A stretch of 15,727 nucleotides of DNA from assembly GCA_943331855.1 (NCBI GenBank), contig CALQNE010000053.1, positions 1 through 15,727 of the forward strand. The letters are read 5' to 3'. The notes under the pieces are model-generated. The model made no database searches, was not told where the DNA came from, and saw only the letters and a program-made list of their open reading frames with translations. A program made the position numbers and the translations under genes. The DNA is from Bordetella parapertussis (GTDB lineage: Bacteria; Pseudomonadota; Gammaproteobacteria; Burkholderiales; Burkholderiaceae_B). This document shows, piece by piece, positions 7,250 to 15,267 of the stretch (position 1 is its first letter; every line of letters begins with the position of its first letter).

Positions 7250-8137
7250 ATGATTACTATTTTCGGCATCCCTCTACAAGCGTTTCTGGGCCAGTTATTA
7301 CTTGGCTTGGTCAACGGCTCTTTTTACGCGATTCTTTCGCTGGGCCTCGCGGTAATTTTCGGGCTACTGAACGTTATTAATTTCGCGCATGGCGCGCTTT
7401 ACATGTTTGGCGCTTTTCTGGCCTGGATGGGTCTCTCGTATTTTGATCTGAACTATTGGGTCATGCTTGCAATTGCGCCCCTCATTGTTGGCGTGTTTGG
7501 TATCTTCATTGAGCGTTGTCTGCTCAAGCATCTTTATAAACTTGATCACCTCTACGGCCTGCTGCTCACCTTTGGCATCACGCTCTTAATGGAAGGACTG
7601 TTTCGCAGCTTCTACGGGGTATCTGGTCAACCATACTCAACACCCGAAGCGCTGCGTGGTGCAACCAATCTAGGTTTTATGGTGTTGCCCAACTACCGTG
7701 CCTGGGTCGTCGTCGCATCGGTCGTGGTGTGTTTACTAACCTGGTTTGTGATTGAACGCACCCGCTTGGGCGCGCTGCTGCGTGCCGGCACTGAAAACCC
7801 CCGCTTAGTCGAGGCCTTTGGCGTGAATGTCCCATTAATGGTGACACTCACCTACGGCTTCGGCGTTGCACTCGCAGGGTTTGCAGGTGTTTTGGCGGCT
7901 CCAATTTTGCAAATTTCACCGCTGATGGGTTCTAACCTCATTGTGGTGGTCTTTGCGGTAGTGGTGATTGGCGGAATGGGCTCGATCTTAGGCGCAATTG
8001 TGACGGGGTTGGGGCTCGGCGTCATCGAAGGGCTCACAAAAGTATTCTGGCCTGAGGCTTCAAGCACGGTCGTGTTCATCATCATGGCTATCGTCTTATT
8101 GCTGCGCCCCGCCGGTCTGTTTGGAAAAGAGAAATGA
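7250..8137 (+). CDS. Liv-type ABC transporter permease (LivH-like)
   Basis: A 295-residue inner-membrane permease with about eight hydrophobic segments. Diagnostic stretches are GLVNGSFYAILSLGLAVIFG followed by NVINFAHGALYMFGAF (residues about 19-55). The cytoplasmic coupling region is RAGTENPRLVEAFGVNV (about 179-195), followed by ALAGFAGVLAAP. With its LivM-like partner it forms the membrane channel and docks on the two ATPases. The start at 7250 gives the normal short N-terminus (MITIFGIPLQAFLGQ) but has a poor ribosome binding site. The last 4 bp overlap the start of the next gene. The strong hairpin just upstream may lower its transcription relative to the binding protein. Confidence 0.93.
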   Translation: MITIFGIPLQAFLGQLLLGLVNGSFYAILSLGLAVIFGLLNVINFAHGALYMFGAFLAWMGLSYFDLNYWVMLAIAPLIVGVFGIFIERCLLKHLYKLDHLYGLLLTFGITLLMEGLFRSFYGVSGQPYSTPEALRGATNLGFMVLPNYRAWVVVASVVVCLLTWFVIERTRLGALLRAGTENPRLVEAFGVNVPLMVTLTYGFGVALAGFAGVLAAPILQISPLMGSNLIVVVFAVVVIGGMGSILGAIVTGLGLGVIEGLTKVFWPEASSTVVFIIMAIVLLLRPAGLFGKEK

Positions 8138-9126
8138 ATCGTCAAGCGTTCGGTTATGTTTTATTTGTCGTGTTTCTGGCTGCGATCCCCATGCTCGGGA
8201 TCTATCCGATCTTTGCCATGAAAATCATGTGCTACGCCTTATTCGCGTGCGCCTTTAATCTGCTGCTCGGCTTCACAGGCCTACTGTCCTTTGGTCACGC
8301 GGCGTTCTTAGGCAGTGCGGCCTATGCCTCTGGCCATGCTATCAAGGTTTGGGGCCTGTCGACTGAACTTGGTATTTTGTATGGCGTTGCCATCGCAGGC
8401 GCACTCGGTGTCGTCATGGGTGCGCTGGCGATCCGTCGAAGCGGCATCTACTTTGCCATGATCACCATGGCGCTTTCGCAAATGGTGTACTTTTATTTTC
8501 TTCAGGCCAAGTTCACCGGCGGTGAAGACGGACTGCAAGGTGTGCCACGCGGCACCTTGTTCGGAATGATTGACCTTAAAAACGATCTCAATTTGTATTA
8601 CCTCGTGATGGCAATTTTTATCCTGGGGTATTTCATCATTTGGCGAACGGTGCATTCGCCCTTCGGTCAAGTGCTCAAAGCGATTCGCGAAAATGAACCT
8701 CGTGCGATTTCGCTTGGCTACGACGTCGAGCGTTTCAAGCTTTTAGCCTTTGTATTGTCTGCGTTACTTGCTGGCTTGGCGGGCTCAACCAAGATGCTGA
8801 TTTTTGTTTCGGCCACCTTATCAGATGCGACCTGGCAAATGTCGGGCCTCGTGATTTTAATGACCTTGATTGGCGGCATGGGTACCTTGGTGGGCCCGGT
8901 ACTTGGCGCATTTATTGTGGTGTTGCTTGAAAACAAAGTTGGTGACTTTGGTGCGGCACTCGCAAAATTAACGGGTGTTGAATGGTTTCAACGTTTGGGT
9001 GAGTCTGTCACGATTGTGATCGGCTTAATTTTCGTCATCTGCGTTCTATCCTTCAGACGCGGCTTAGTGGGCGAATTCAATGCCTGGATTGAAAAGCGTA
9101 AAGGCACCGCTACGACTGTGACCTAA
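8134..9126 (+). CDS. Liv-type ABC transporter permease (LivM-like)
   Basis: A 330-residue second permease subunit. Recognisable LivM landmarks are LLLGFTGLLSFGHAAFLG (about 43-60), IRRSGIYFAMITMALSQM, FTGGEDGLQGVPRG, and the cytoplasmic loop AIRENEPRAISLGYD (about 188-202) that contacts the ATPase. GGMGTLVGPVLGAF follows near residue 250. It has multiple hydrophobic segments and a charged C-terminal tail (RRGLVGEFNAWIEKRKG). The ATGA overlap with the preceding gene indicates translational coupling, and GGAAAAGAG upstream serves as ribosome binding site. This completes a five-part importer. A 76-bp gap separates it from the enzyme genes, with no terminator that I can see. Confidence 0.93.
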   Translation: MNRQAFGYVLFVVFLAAIPMLGIYPIFAMKIMCYALFACAFNLLLGFTGLLSFGHAAFLGSAAYASGHAIKVWGLSTELGILYGVAIAGALGVVMGALAIRRSGIYFAMITMALSQMVYFYFLQAKFTGGEDGLQGVPRGTLFGMIDLKNDLNLYYLVMAIFILGYFIIWRTVHSPFGQVLKAIRENEPRAISLGYDVERFKLLAFVLSALLAGLAGSTKMLIFVSATLSDATWQMSGLVILMTLIGGMGTLVGPVLGAFIVVLLENKVGDFGAALAKLTGVEWFQRLGESVTIVIGLIFVICVLSFRRGLVGEFNAWIEKRKGTATTVT

Positions 9127-9202
9127 CCAACACGTTCGTCGCTTAGCTGTTTAGTCCCCTCTGAAATCAAAATTACACTCAGAGGCTGCTGCCGGAGACA
9201 AC

Positions 9203-10063
9203 ATGACCTTGATCGATATGCACTCGCATTGGGGTACGGAACGCGGTTACGTGCTTCGTACCCCCCAAGAGCTTGCGCAACAAAAGAAAACCTGGAACTC
9301 AGAAACCCAATACGAAACCGAAGCGCAGATGGTCGCATATTTTCGTGCAGCCAACGCACGCGTCATTTTGGATTTGGGCTTCACCAAATTTGCACCGCTT
9401 CAAGAAGTCATCCCCTTGCATGACTATTCTTTCGAGATGCAACGTCAGCACCCTGACGCGATTCTTGGCAACTGGTTTCATCTTGACCCCGCCCTACACG
9501 GCGCAGAGGGTTTAAAAGAGCTGCGTCGCTGCATTGACTCAAACTCAGGGTTTGTTGGCTTAGCGGTCAATGGTTCAGGCTCGGTTCCCGCCAGCGATCC
9601 GCTCTACGATCCCTATTACAAGTTGTGCATTGAGGCCAATATTCCTGTGCTGATCTTTGTGGGCACAACGGGCCTGGGCGCTGGTTTACCTGGCGGCAAT
9701 GGCATTTTGTTAGACAGTTGCCATCCGCGACATCTTGATTGGGTTGCTGCAAAAAATCCGCAACTTAAAATTGTGGCCGCGCGCCCAGGGTGGCCTTGGC
9801 AAGCCGAAACGATTGCTGTCTTAATGCACAAGCGAAATATTTGGTACGAATTGCACGGTTGGTCTCCTAAATACTTTACGCCCGACCTCAAACACGATAT
9901 TGCCCGTCGCCTACAGGATCGCATCATGTTTGGTGGCGACTATCCTTTATATAAATACGAGCGACTCACCACTGAGTGGAAAGCCGAAGGCTACTCTGAC
10001 GTGGTGCTAGAAAAAGTGTTTCACAAAAATGCAGAGGCTTTTTTAAGCGGGGAGCAACGCTAA
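9203..10063 (+). CDS. Amidohydrolase-2 family protein (ACMSD-like fold)
   Basis: A 286-residue TIM-barrel protein of the amidohydrolase-2 group, which includes decarboxylases such as ACMSD and various hydrolases. The N-terminal metal motif is DMHSHWG (H7, H9), and the C-terminal Asp is D246 in FGGDYPLY. Other family stretches are LPGGNGILLD, VAARPGWPWQAE and YELHGWSPKYF. Two positions where related enzymes usually place metal-binding His read differently. IPVLIFVGTTG has Phe152, and AARPGWPW has Arg194. H174 or H177 might substitute. Metal use and reaction are therefore uncertain. The start at 9203 follows a good GGAGA site. The stop TAA shares one base with the next ATG. Position after a complete importer and before an SDR and a CoA ligase suggests a step in organic-acid breakdown. 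Confidence 0.8.
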   Translation: MTLIDMHSHWGTERGYVLRTPQELAQQKKTWNSETQYETEAQMVAYFRAANARVILDLGFTKFAPLQEVIPLHDYSFEMQRQHPDAILGNWFHLDPALHGAEGLKELRRCIDSNSGFVGLAVNGSGSVPASDPLYDPYYKLCIEANIPVLIFVGTTGLGAGLPGGNGILLDSCHPRHLDWVAAKNPQLKIVAARPGWPWQAETIAVLMHKRNIWYELHGWSPKYFTPDLKHDIARRLQDRIMFGGDYPLYKYERLTTEWKAEGYSDVVLEKVFHKNAEAFLSGEQR

Positions 10064-10842
10064 TGGATTTAGGCCTGAAAGGCAAAGTCGCCATCGTAGG
10101 CGGCGGCAGCATGGGGATTGGTTTTGGGATTGCAAATCGACTGGCGAACGAAGGCGCTGATCTGGTTATCTTCGCGCGCCGCATAGCGAAACTAGAAAAA
10201 GCCGCTCAAGACATCTCAACACAATACGGCGTCAGAGTCATCCCCGTCGCGGCTGATATTCGCGACAAAGACGAAAGCACGCGTATCGTGCAGGCCGCAA
10301 TTGATGCCTACGGCAGACTCGATATTTTGGTCAATAACGACGGCGCGCCACCGCTCGGTGCAATCGATACGTTTGATGACGTGGCCTGGCAAAAAGCAGT
10401 TGAACAAAATCTGTTTAGCGTGATCCGCATGGTGCGCTCTGCCCTGCCGCATTTGAAAGCATCAGGTAGTGGCAGCATTTTAAATATCTCAGCGATTTCA
10501 GCGATTCAGCCAATCGCAGGCTTTGCACTGTCGGTTGCGACCTGGGCTGGGCTCATCGGCTACGCGAAGACCTTATCGATGGAGATCGCCCAGTACGGCA
10601 TCAACGTCAACACCATCTGTCCGGGCTATATCGACACCGACCGTCTGCAAAAGGTTTTTGCTGCCGGTACAGAAAGTCCCGAAACCGTTCGCGCGAAATT
10701 GATCACCGAGATCCCCCTGGGTCGAATCGGCTCAACGGCCGATATCGCTAACCTGGTTGCTTTATTGGTCTCACCAGCGGGTTCGTACATCACGGGCTGC
10801 ACGATACCGGTAGATGGCGGTTTATTACGTGCACTTCGGTGA
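10063..10842 (+). CDS. SDR-family protein lacking the catalytic Tyr/Lys
   Basis: A 259-residue Rossmann-fold protein of the classical short-chain dehydrogenase/reductase size. The nucleotide-binding motif is VGGGSMGIG (12-20). NNDG (91-94) stands where NNAG is usual, N116 and S143 (NIS) are kept, and the C-terminal part has CPGYIDTDR and PVDGG. The YxxxK active site is absent. Aligned on the following AGLIG-Y-AKTL segment, S157 replaces the Tyr and W161 replaces the Lys. Some divergent SDRs have SNxxR there, so the protein may be a specialised enzyme with another mechanism or a non-redox activity such as a lyase or isomerase. The reading frame is otherwise clean. It overlaps the upstream gene by one base, and its stop lies 5 bp before the ligase start, so all three are surely co-expressed. 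Confidence 0.85.
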   Translation: MDLGLKGKVAIVGGGSMGIGFGIANRLANEGADLVIFARRIAKLEKAAQDISTQYGVRVIPVAADIRDKDESTRIVQAAIDAYGRLDILVNNDGAPPLGAIDTFDDVAWQKAVEQNLFSVIRMVRSALPHLKASGSGSILNISAISAIQPIAGFALSVATWAGLIGYAKTLSMEIAQYGINVNTICPGYIDTDRLQKVFAAGTESPETVRAKLITEIPLGRIGSTADIANLVALLVSPAGSYITGCTIPVDGGLLRALR

Positions 10843-10847
10843 TAGCG

Positions 10848-12503
10848 ATGAATCTGTATACAACCCCGCAATATAAAACTCGTCTCACCGACGCGTTGCG
10901 CAAACGTTATATCGCAAGCAAGGGCTGGCACGACATTACTTTTTTTGACTTTATTGCACAACGCGCCGCTGAGCACCCCGAGCGTACGGTCTTTATCGAC
11001 GAAACGCGCAGCCTGACTTACGGTGCACTCAAAGATCAAGTTGAACGTTGCGCCGCTTTTTTTAAAAGCATAGGAATCGGTGCAGGCGACGTTGTCACCC
11101 TGCAATTTCCCAATCGTGTTGAGTTTCCGATTGTCTTTTTCTCACTCGAACTGATTGGCGCAATTGCAAACAAAATCAGTCCCGACTTTAGGCGTCGCGA
11201 GGTTGAATATATTTTGCGCTTTTCAAATAGCAAAGCCTTTGTCTGCGCCTCGAGCTTCAAAGGGTTTGACTATGCGGCCATGATTGACGAGCTGCGCCCA
11301 AGCTTGCCAAACTTAACCACCGTTGTGGTGTCGGGCGAGACGACAGTACAGAACGTATATTCACTTGAACAGGGCTTGGCTAACACAGCACCGCTGAGCC
11401 ACGCTGATCGTGTGCACATGAGCCCGGATGCCATCATGCGTATGGCCTTTACGTCTGGCACCACCGGTGATCCCAAAGGGGTCATGCATAGCTTTAACAC
11501 GACGCTCTACGCCGCCGAGGTGATCAATGCTGAAATGCATGTCACGTCCGATGAAGTGCTATTGATTTGGCTACCCGTGGGATTGAACTGGGGTTATTTG
11601 AGTCTTTTACAGACCATTATGATTGGCGCCAAAGCGGTATTGATGGAACGCTTTCAAGCTGAACGCGCATTGATGCTCATAGAAAAGCATCGGGCGACTT
11701 TTATTCCAACGGCACCGGCCTCCTTGCTGGCCATAATGAACGTGCCTGATTTTAAAAAATATGATTGCTCATCGTTGCGCGTCGTCGTGACCGGCGGTGC
11801 GTCAGCTGCGATTGAAACAATTCGCGACTATCAACAGCACATGAAAGGCCATTTGCTTGAACTGTATGGAATGTTAGAAACAGGTTTTCATACGTTTACG
11901 CGTTTTGAAGATAATCCTGAGAAGGTCAACGGTACGATTGGTCGAATCGTTGGCCAAATGGAGTTACGTATCATCGATGAGGCAGGCAACGATGTGCCTG
12001 AGGGCGCAGAAGGTGAAATCGCAGCCTACGGGCCTTCGGTGCATCTTGGCTACTTCAACAACCCTAACGCAAATAAAGAACTTTTTACCGACGATGACTG
12101 GTTTAGAACCGGCGATTTAGGTAAATATGTAGATCAAGCTGGCAATGTGATGATTGTTGGTCGTCGCAAAGAAATGATTAATCGCGGCGGTAAAAAATAT
12201 TTTCCACGCGAAATCGAAGAGTTTCTTTATGCTTTACCGTCAGTGCTACACGCGGCGATTGTGGGGGTAAACGATCACCGCTTAGGTGAAAAAAATTGTC
12301 TTTGCGTTGTCTTAAAAGCAGGAGCACAATTAACGCTCGCCGAGGTCGTGGCTTCACTTAAAGGCCAAGTTGCGGATTACAAACTACCTGAAATGCTCGA
12401 GTTTTATGATGAACTACCTTTTACGCCGACCGGAAAAATCCGTCGTCATGTTTTAACTGCCGATGTCATTGCGCGTATTCAAGCGCGTTCCCCTTCACTT
12501 TAA
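10848..12503 (+). CDS. Acyl-CoA synthetase (AMP-forming), organic-acid CoA ligase
   Basis: A 551-residue class I adenylate-forming enzyme that activates a carboxylic acid to its CoA thioester through an acyl-AMP. The phosphate-binding loop is FTSGTTGDPKGVMHS (about 201-215). The A5 motif is LYGMLETG, the A7 motif is WFRTGDLG (418-425), the hinge is VGRRKEMINRGGKK (about 437-450), and the A10 catalytic Lys is K530 in FTPTGKIRR. There is no transmembrane segment. I chose the ATG at 10848, with GGTGA five bases upstream; a GTG at 10839 would overlap the SDR stop and add three residues. The length and overall look recall cyclohexanecarboxylate- and benzoate/fatty-acid-type ligases, but I cannot name the acid. 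It is probably the first cytoplasmic step for the substrate brought in by the Liv-type importer. Confidence 0.9.
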   Translation: MNLYTTPQYKTRLTDALRKRYIASKGWHDITFFDFIAQRAAEHPERTVFIDETRSLTYGALKDQVERCAAFFKSIGIGAGDVVTLQFPNRVEFPIVFFSLELIGAIANKISPDFRRREVEYILRFSNSKAFVCASSFKGFDYAAMIDELRPSLPNLTTVVVSGETTVQNVYSLEQGLANTAPLSHADRVHMSPDAIMRMAFTSGTTGDPKGVMHSFNTTLYAAEVINAEMHVTSDEVLLIWLPVGLNWGYLSLLQTIMIGAKAVLMERFQAERALMLIEKHRATFIPTAPASLLAIMNVPDFKKYDCSSLRVVVTGGASAAIETIRDYQQHMKGHLLELYGMLETGFHTFTRFEDNPEKVNGTIGRIVGQMELRIIDEAGNDVPEGAEGEIAAYGPSVHLGYFNNPNANKELFTDDDWFRTGDLGKYVDQAGNVMIVGRRKEMINRGGKKYFPREIEEFLYALPSVLHAAIVGVNDHRLGEKNCLCVVLKAGAQLTLAEVVASLKGQVADYKLPEMLEFYDELPFTPTGKIRRHVLTADVIARIQARSPSL

Positions 12504-12516
12504 ATCGAGGCTCACT

Positions 12517-13383
12517 ATGAAGATTAGGCAATTTTTAAAAACACCATGCGCCATCGCGCTCACCGTCGGTGCACTTCTTACGGGCTCGCTTACCCTCGCT
12601 CAAACAACTGCCCCAACTGCAGCGACTGCGGCAACCTCCAAGGTAGAGATGCAGTGGCTAGGGCAGGCTGGTTTTCGCATCACCTCGCCAGGGGGTAAGC
12701 TCATTGTTGTTGATCCCTGGATCAAAGGCGGCCCCAAAGCGCCAGCCAATTACAAGGCCGACTTAGCAGCCCTCGGTAAGATTGATTTACTACTGGTCAC
12801 CCACGCACACGTCGACCACTTAGGCGATGCCCCTGCTTTAGCCATCCTGAATAAAACCAAACTATATGGCCCAGCCGACATGGTGACACCGCTCATCACG
12901 CTTGGTCTGATTCCGGCAGATTTGGGCCACCGCTTCAATAAAACAGGTAACGTCAAGCCCTTGCCCGGCATCAAGGTGACTGCAGTCGCCGCTGAGCACT
13001 CGTCGCTGATCGTCTGGAACAATCCCATCACAAATAAGAATGAGTCACACCCTGCGGGCGAGGCGATGGGCTACATCATCGAACTCGAAAATGGTTTCAA
13101 GATCTGGCATATGGGCGATACCGGCTTATTCGGCGACATGAAATTTATCAGTGAGCGCTATAAGCCTGACTTGGTCTTGATCCCAATCGGCGGAAACTTC
13201 ACGATGGATCCGGAAGACGCCGCGTTTGCGTTGAATACATGGATTAAGCCAAAGATGGTCATCCCCATGCATTACAACTCGAATCCACTGACCCCCGGAA
13301 CCCTGGCCGAGTTCCAAACTGCGATGAAAGACAGCGCGGTCAAGATATTCCCGATGACTGAAGGGCAGACGCTTTCGTTTTAA
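12517..13383 (+). CDS. Exported UPF0173-type metal-dependent hydrolase
   Basis: A 288-residue metallo-beta-lactamase-fold protein of the UPF0173/UlaG-like group. All metal ligands appear present: H96-A-H98-V-D100-H101 (THAHVDHLGD), H161 (AEHSS), D201 (HMGDTG) and H252 (PMHYN). Residues 1-28 look like a Sec signal peptide (charged MKIRQFLK, hydrophobic core AIALTVGALLTGSLTL, then AQ). Cleavage is likely after A28, followed by a Thr/Ala-rich linker. The mature enzyme should therefore act in the periplasm, whereas many UPF0173 proteins are cytoplasmic. The ATG at 12517 has CGAGG six bases upstream and lies 13 bp after the ligase stop. A longer in-frame start at 12463 would overlap the ligase. 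It is the last gene of the block and could hydrolyse a lactone or ester before uptake; that is inference. Confidence 0.88.
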   Translation: MKIRQFLKTPCAIALTVGALLTGSLTLAQTTAPTAATAATSKVEMQWLGQAGFRITSPGGKLIVVDPWIKGGPKAPANYKADLAALGKIDLLLVTHAHVDHLGDAPALAILNKTKLYGPADMVTPLITLGLIPADLGHRFNKTGNVKPLPGIKVTAVAAEHSSLIVWNNPITNKNESHPAGEAMGYIIELENGFKIWHMGDTGLFGDMKFISERYKPDLVLIPIGGNFTMDPEDAAFALNTWIKPKMVIPMHYNSNPLTPGTLAEFQTAMKDSAVKIFPMTEGQTLSF

Positions 13384-13393
13384 GCGTTTGTTC

Positions 13394-14218
13394 TCAATCG
13401 ATCAGTTTGCCACCTTCATGAAAAGGGTAAGGTCCAGCATAACTGCCACAAGGCATTTGATGCGTGACCAAACCTCTTTCGTGATCCCACGCATGTACTT
13501 TAAAACCGCCTGGTTCAAGAGTCCACTGCGAAGCAGCATCAACATCTAAATCGAGTGCAACTTGATGCGCGGGCGCCGGTGACGTTGAGGCAATCGTTGA
13601 CCCGAAACGCACATCAATTGCGCGATGTAAATGCCCACAGATCACGCGCTCGATATTTGAATAACGCGCAACAAGCCGCTCGAGCTCTGGCGCACCTTCC
13701 AATAAACCGATCTTGTCCATATGACCGATTAAGGTCTTAAACGGTGGATGATGCATCGCGATCACCACCGGCCTGTCAGCTGCATCGTCCAAGGCTTTTT
13801 TTAACCAAGCCAAACGCGTCGCACAAAGCGCACCATGGCTGGCTTGAGCAACAGTGGTATCTAACGTGATTAAAAAAATAGGGCCGAGCTCAATCTTATA
13901 TTGTACAAAGCCAGCTTCGCCTAGATATCCATGCTCTGGAAATGCAGCACGCATATGAGTAACGTCGTCATGATTGCCCGGCAGCAAATAATACGGCATC
14001 GTCAAGGGGGCAAGCAGTTCACGCAAGTGTGCATATTCAGCGGGTCGACCAAAATCCGTCAGGTCACCCGTTAAGACAACAGCAAGAGGTTGTTGCCGCA
14101 ATGGCCCAATCGTTTGAACGGCCTCGCGTAGATAAGGAGCTGTAGCGAGGCGCCCATACGCTAAACGACCAGGTTCGCGAATATGCAAGTCTGTTAATTG
14201 TACAAATAGCGTGCTCAT
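13394..14218 (-). CDS. GpdQ/CpdA-like metallophosphodiesterase
   Basis: A 274-residue class III cyclic-nucleotide-phosphodiesterase-like metallophosphatase with a complete binuclear metal site. The motifs are D10-L-H12 (LTDLHI), GD52LTD, GN82HDD, H156-H157-P-P and GH196LH198. Length and spacing match the glycerophosphodiesterase GpdQ of Enterobacter closely, including the YAGPYPF stretch near the C-terminus that recalls GpdQ's HYAGPW. Such enzymes cleave phosphodiesters such as glycerophosphoethanolamine and some phosphonate esters; CpdA (cAMP) is the main alternative. There is no signal peptide. The ATG overlaps the stop of the ABC ATPase gene by 4 bp, so the enzyme is tied to that importer. 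This favours a nutrient-scavenging role over cAMP turnover. It converges on the UPF0173 gene with 10 bp between stops and no visible terminator. Confidence 0.85.
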   Translation of the reverse strand: MSTLFVQLTDLHIREPGRLAYGRLATAPYLREAVQTIGPLRQQPLAVVLTGDLTDFGRPAEYAHLRELLAPLTMPYYLLPGNHDDVTHMRAAFPEHGYLGEAGFVQYKIELGPIFLITLDTTVAQASHGALCATRLAWLKKALDDAADRPVVIAMHHPPFKTLIGHMDKIGLLEGAPELERLVARYSNIERVICGHLHRAIDVRFGSTIASTSPAPAHQVALDLDVDAASQWTLEPGGFKVHAWDHERGLVTHQMPCGSYAGPYPFHEGGKLID

Positions 14219-15267
14219 TCATTGTCCTCAAAGGGCATAAAATGCTCGGCTGAAATAGCGAGCGAAACCTGGTCACCCACGCGATAAGGGCTGTCACGAT
14301 TCGTCTCTACCGTGAGGACCCCTTGCCCGACGACGTCTAAACGATAATGAACTCGATCGCCTAAAAAGCTACGCTGCATGATCGTGCCAGCGGGTTGATT
14401 CAACATCAAGGCTTTCAATTGGATATCCTCTGGACGGACAAAAAGCTGACGCCAAGGACCTTGGGGGCAAGTCAACGCTTCACCCCCAACCGTGATCACG
14501 TTATTCGCAATATCTGCAGGGCTGCGCTGCAATCGATTAATGCGCCCTAAAAATTCTGCAACAAACATATGATCAGGATTGCGGTAAAGCGCTTCACCCT
14601 CACCCACTTGAATGATCTTTCCACTGCGCATGACTGCCAGGCGATCGGCAATCGCGAGTGCTTCTTGCTGATCATGCGTCACATGTATTGTCGTCACCCC
14701 AAGTCGACGCAGCAATTCTGCCAGTTCGTCACGCAGGGTCACTTTGAGCTTAGCGTCTAAGGCAGTGAGTGGCTCATCGAGCAATAAAACTTTGGGCCGC
14801 ACCGCAACCGCACGCGCCAAGGCCACGCGCTGGCGTTGGCCCCCGGATAATTCTCCGGGGCGCTTATGCTCAAGACCATTGAGTCGAACGAGCTCACTCA
14901 ATTCGCCTACAGCCTGCTTAAGCTGTTGATCGCTAGCACCTCGCAACTTCAACCCGTAGCCAATATTGGCCTGAACCGTCATCTGTGGGAAAAGAGCGTA
15001 ATGCTGAAAAACCATTCCGATTTGGCGTCGCTCGACAGGAACGTCAGTGACCTCTTGCGTGCCAAACCGAATGACACCGCCTGGATCGACCGTCTCTAGG
15101 CCAGCAATCAAGCGCAACAGCGTCGTTTTTCCGCAGCCCGAAGGCCCGAGTAACGCCAGCACCTCGCCGGGATGAACGTCAAGCGATGACGGCAATAAGC
15201 CCTGTGTGCCGTCTGCATAGGTCTTTGCACAGCCGATAATGTGCACTGCAGTACGTTCAAGTTCCAT
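14215..15267 (-). CDS. PotA/FbpC-type ABC importer ATP-binding protein
   Basis: A 350-residue ATPase of the spermidine/putrescine, iron and phosphonate importer type. Walker A is GPSGCGKTT (41-49), the Q-loop is MVFQHYALFP (Q88), the signature is LSGGQRQRVALARA (140-153), Walker B is LLLDEPLTALDA (161-172) and the H-loop is HVTHDQQEA (H198). A C-terminal TOBE-like regulatory domain (about 245-345) includes LFVRPEDIQL. I chose the ATG at 15267, which overlaps the permease end by 11 bp and has GAGGTG upstream. An in-frame start at 15327 would add a Cys-rich leader lying wholly inside the permease gene. The TGA overlaps the next ATG by 4 bp. The substrate is not determined by the sequence. The linked phosphodiesterase points to an organophosphorus solute such as a glycerophosphodiester or an aminophosphonate. 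Confidence 0.92.
   Translation of the reverse strand: MELERTAVHIIGCAKTYADGTQGLLPSSLDVHPGEVLALLGPSGCGKTTLLRLIAGLETVDPGGVIRFGTQEVTDVPVERRQIGMVFQHYALFPQMTVQANIGYGLKLRGASDQQLKQAVGELSELVRLNGLEHKRPGELSGGQRQRVALARAVAVRPKVLLLDEPLTALDAKLKVTLRDELAELLRRLGVTTIHVTHDQQEALAIADRLAVMRSGKIIQVGEGEALYRNPDHMFVAEFLGRINRLQRSPADIANNVITVGGEALTCPQGPWRQLFVRPEDIQLKALMLNQPAGTIMQRSFLGDRVHYRLDVVGQGVLTVETNRDSPYRVGDQVSLAISAEHFMPFEDNE

Noticed and set aside
9158..9185. Inverted repeat CCTCTGA / TCAGAGG before the amidohydrolase gene
   Set aside because: Only 7 bp with a 14-base loop and no T-tract; too weak to call a terminator or operator.
10626..11105. 159-codon minus-strand frame across the SDR-ligase junction
   Set aside because: It spans the ends of two clear genes on the other strand and has no recognisable motif or ribosome binding site.
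12033..12046. 14-base match to the arm of the 7178 hairpin inside the ligase gene
   Set aside because: A chance match of this length is expected about once in a window of this size, and it has no inverted partner here.
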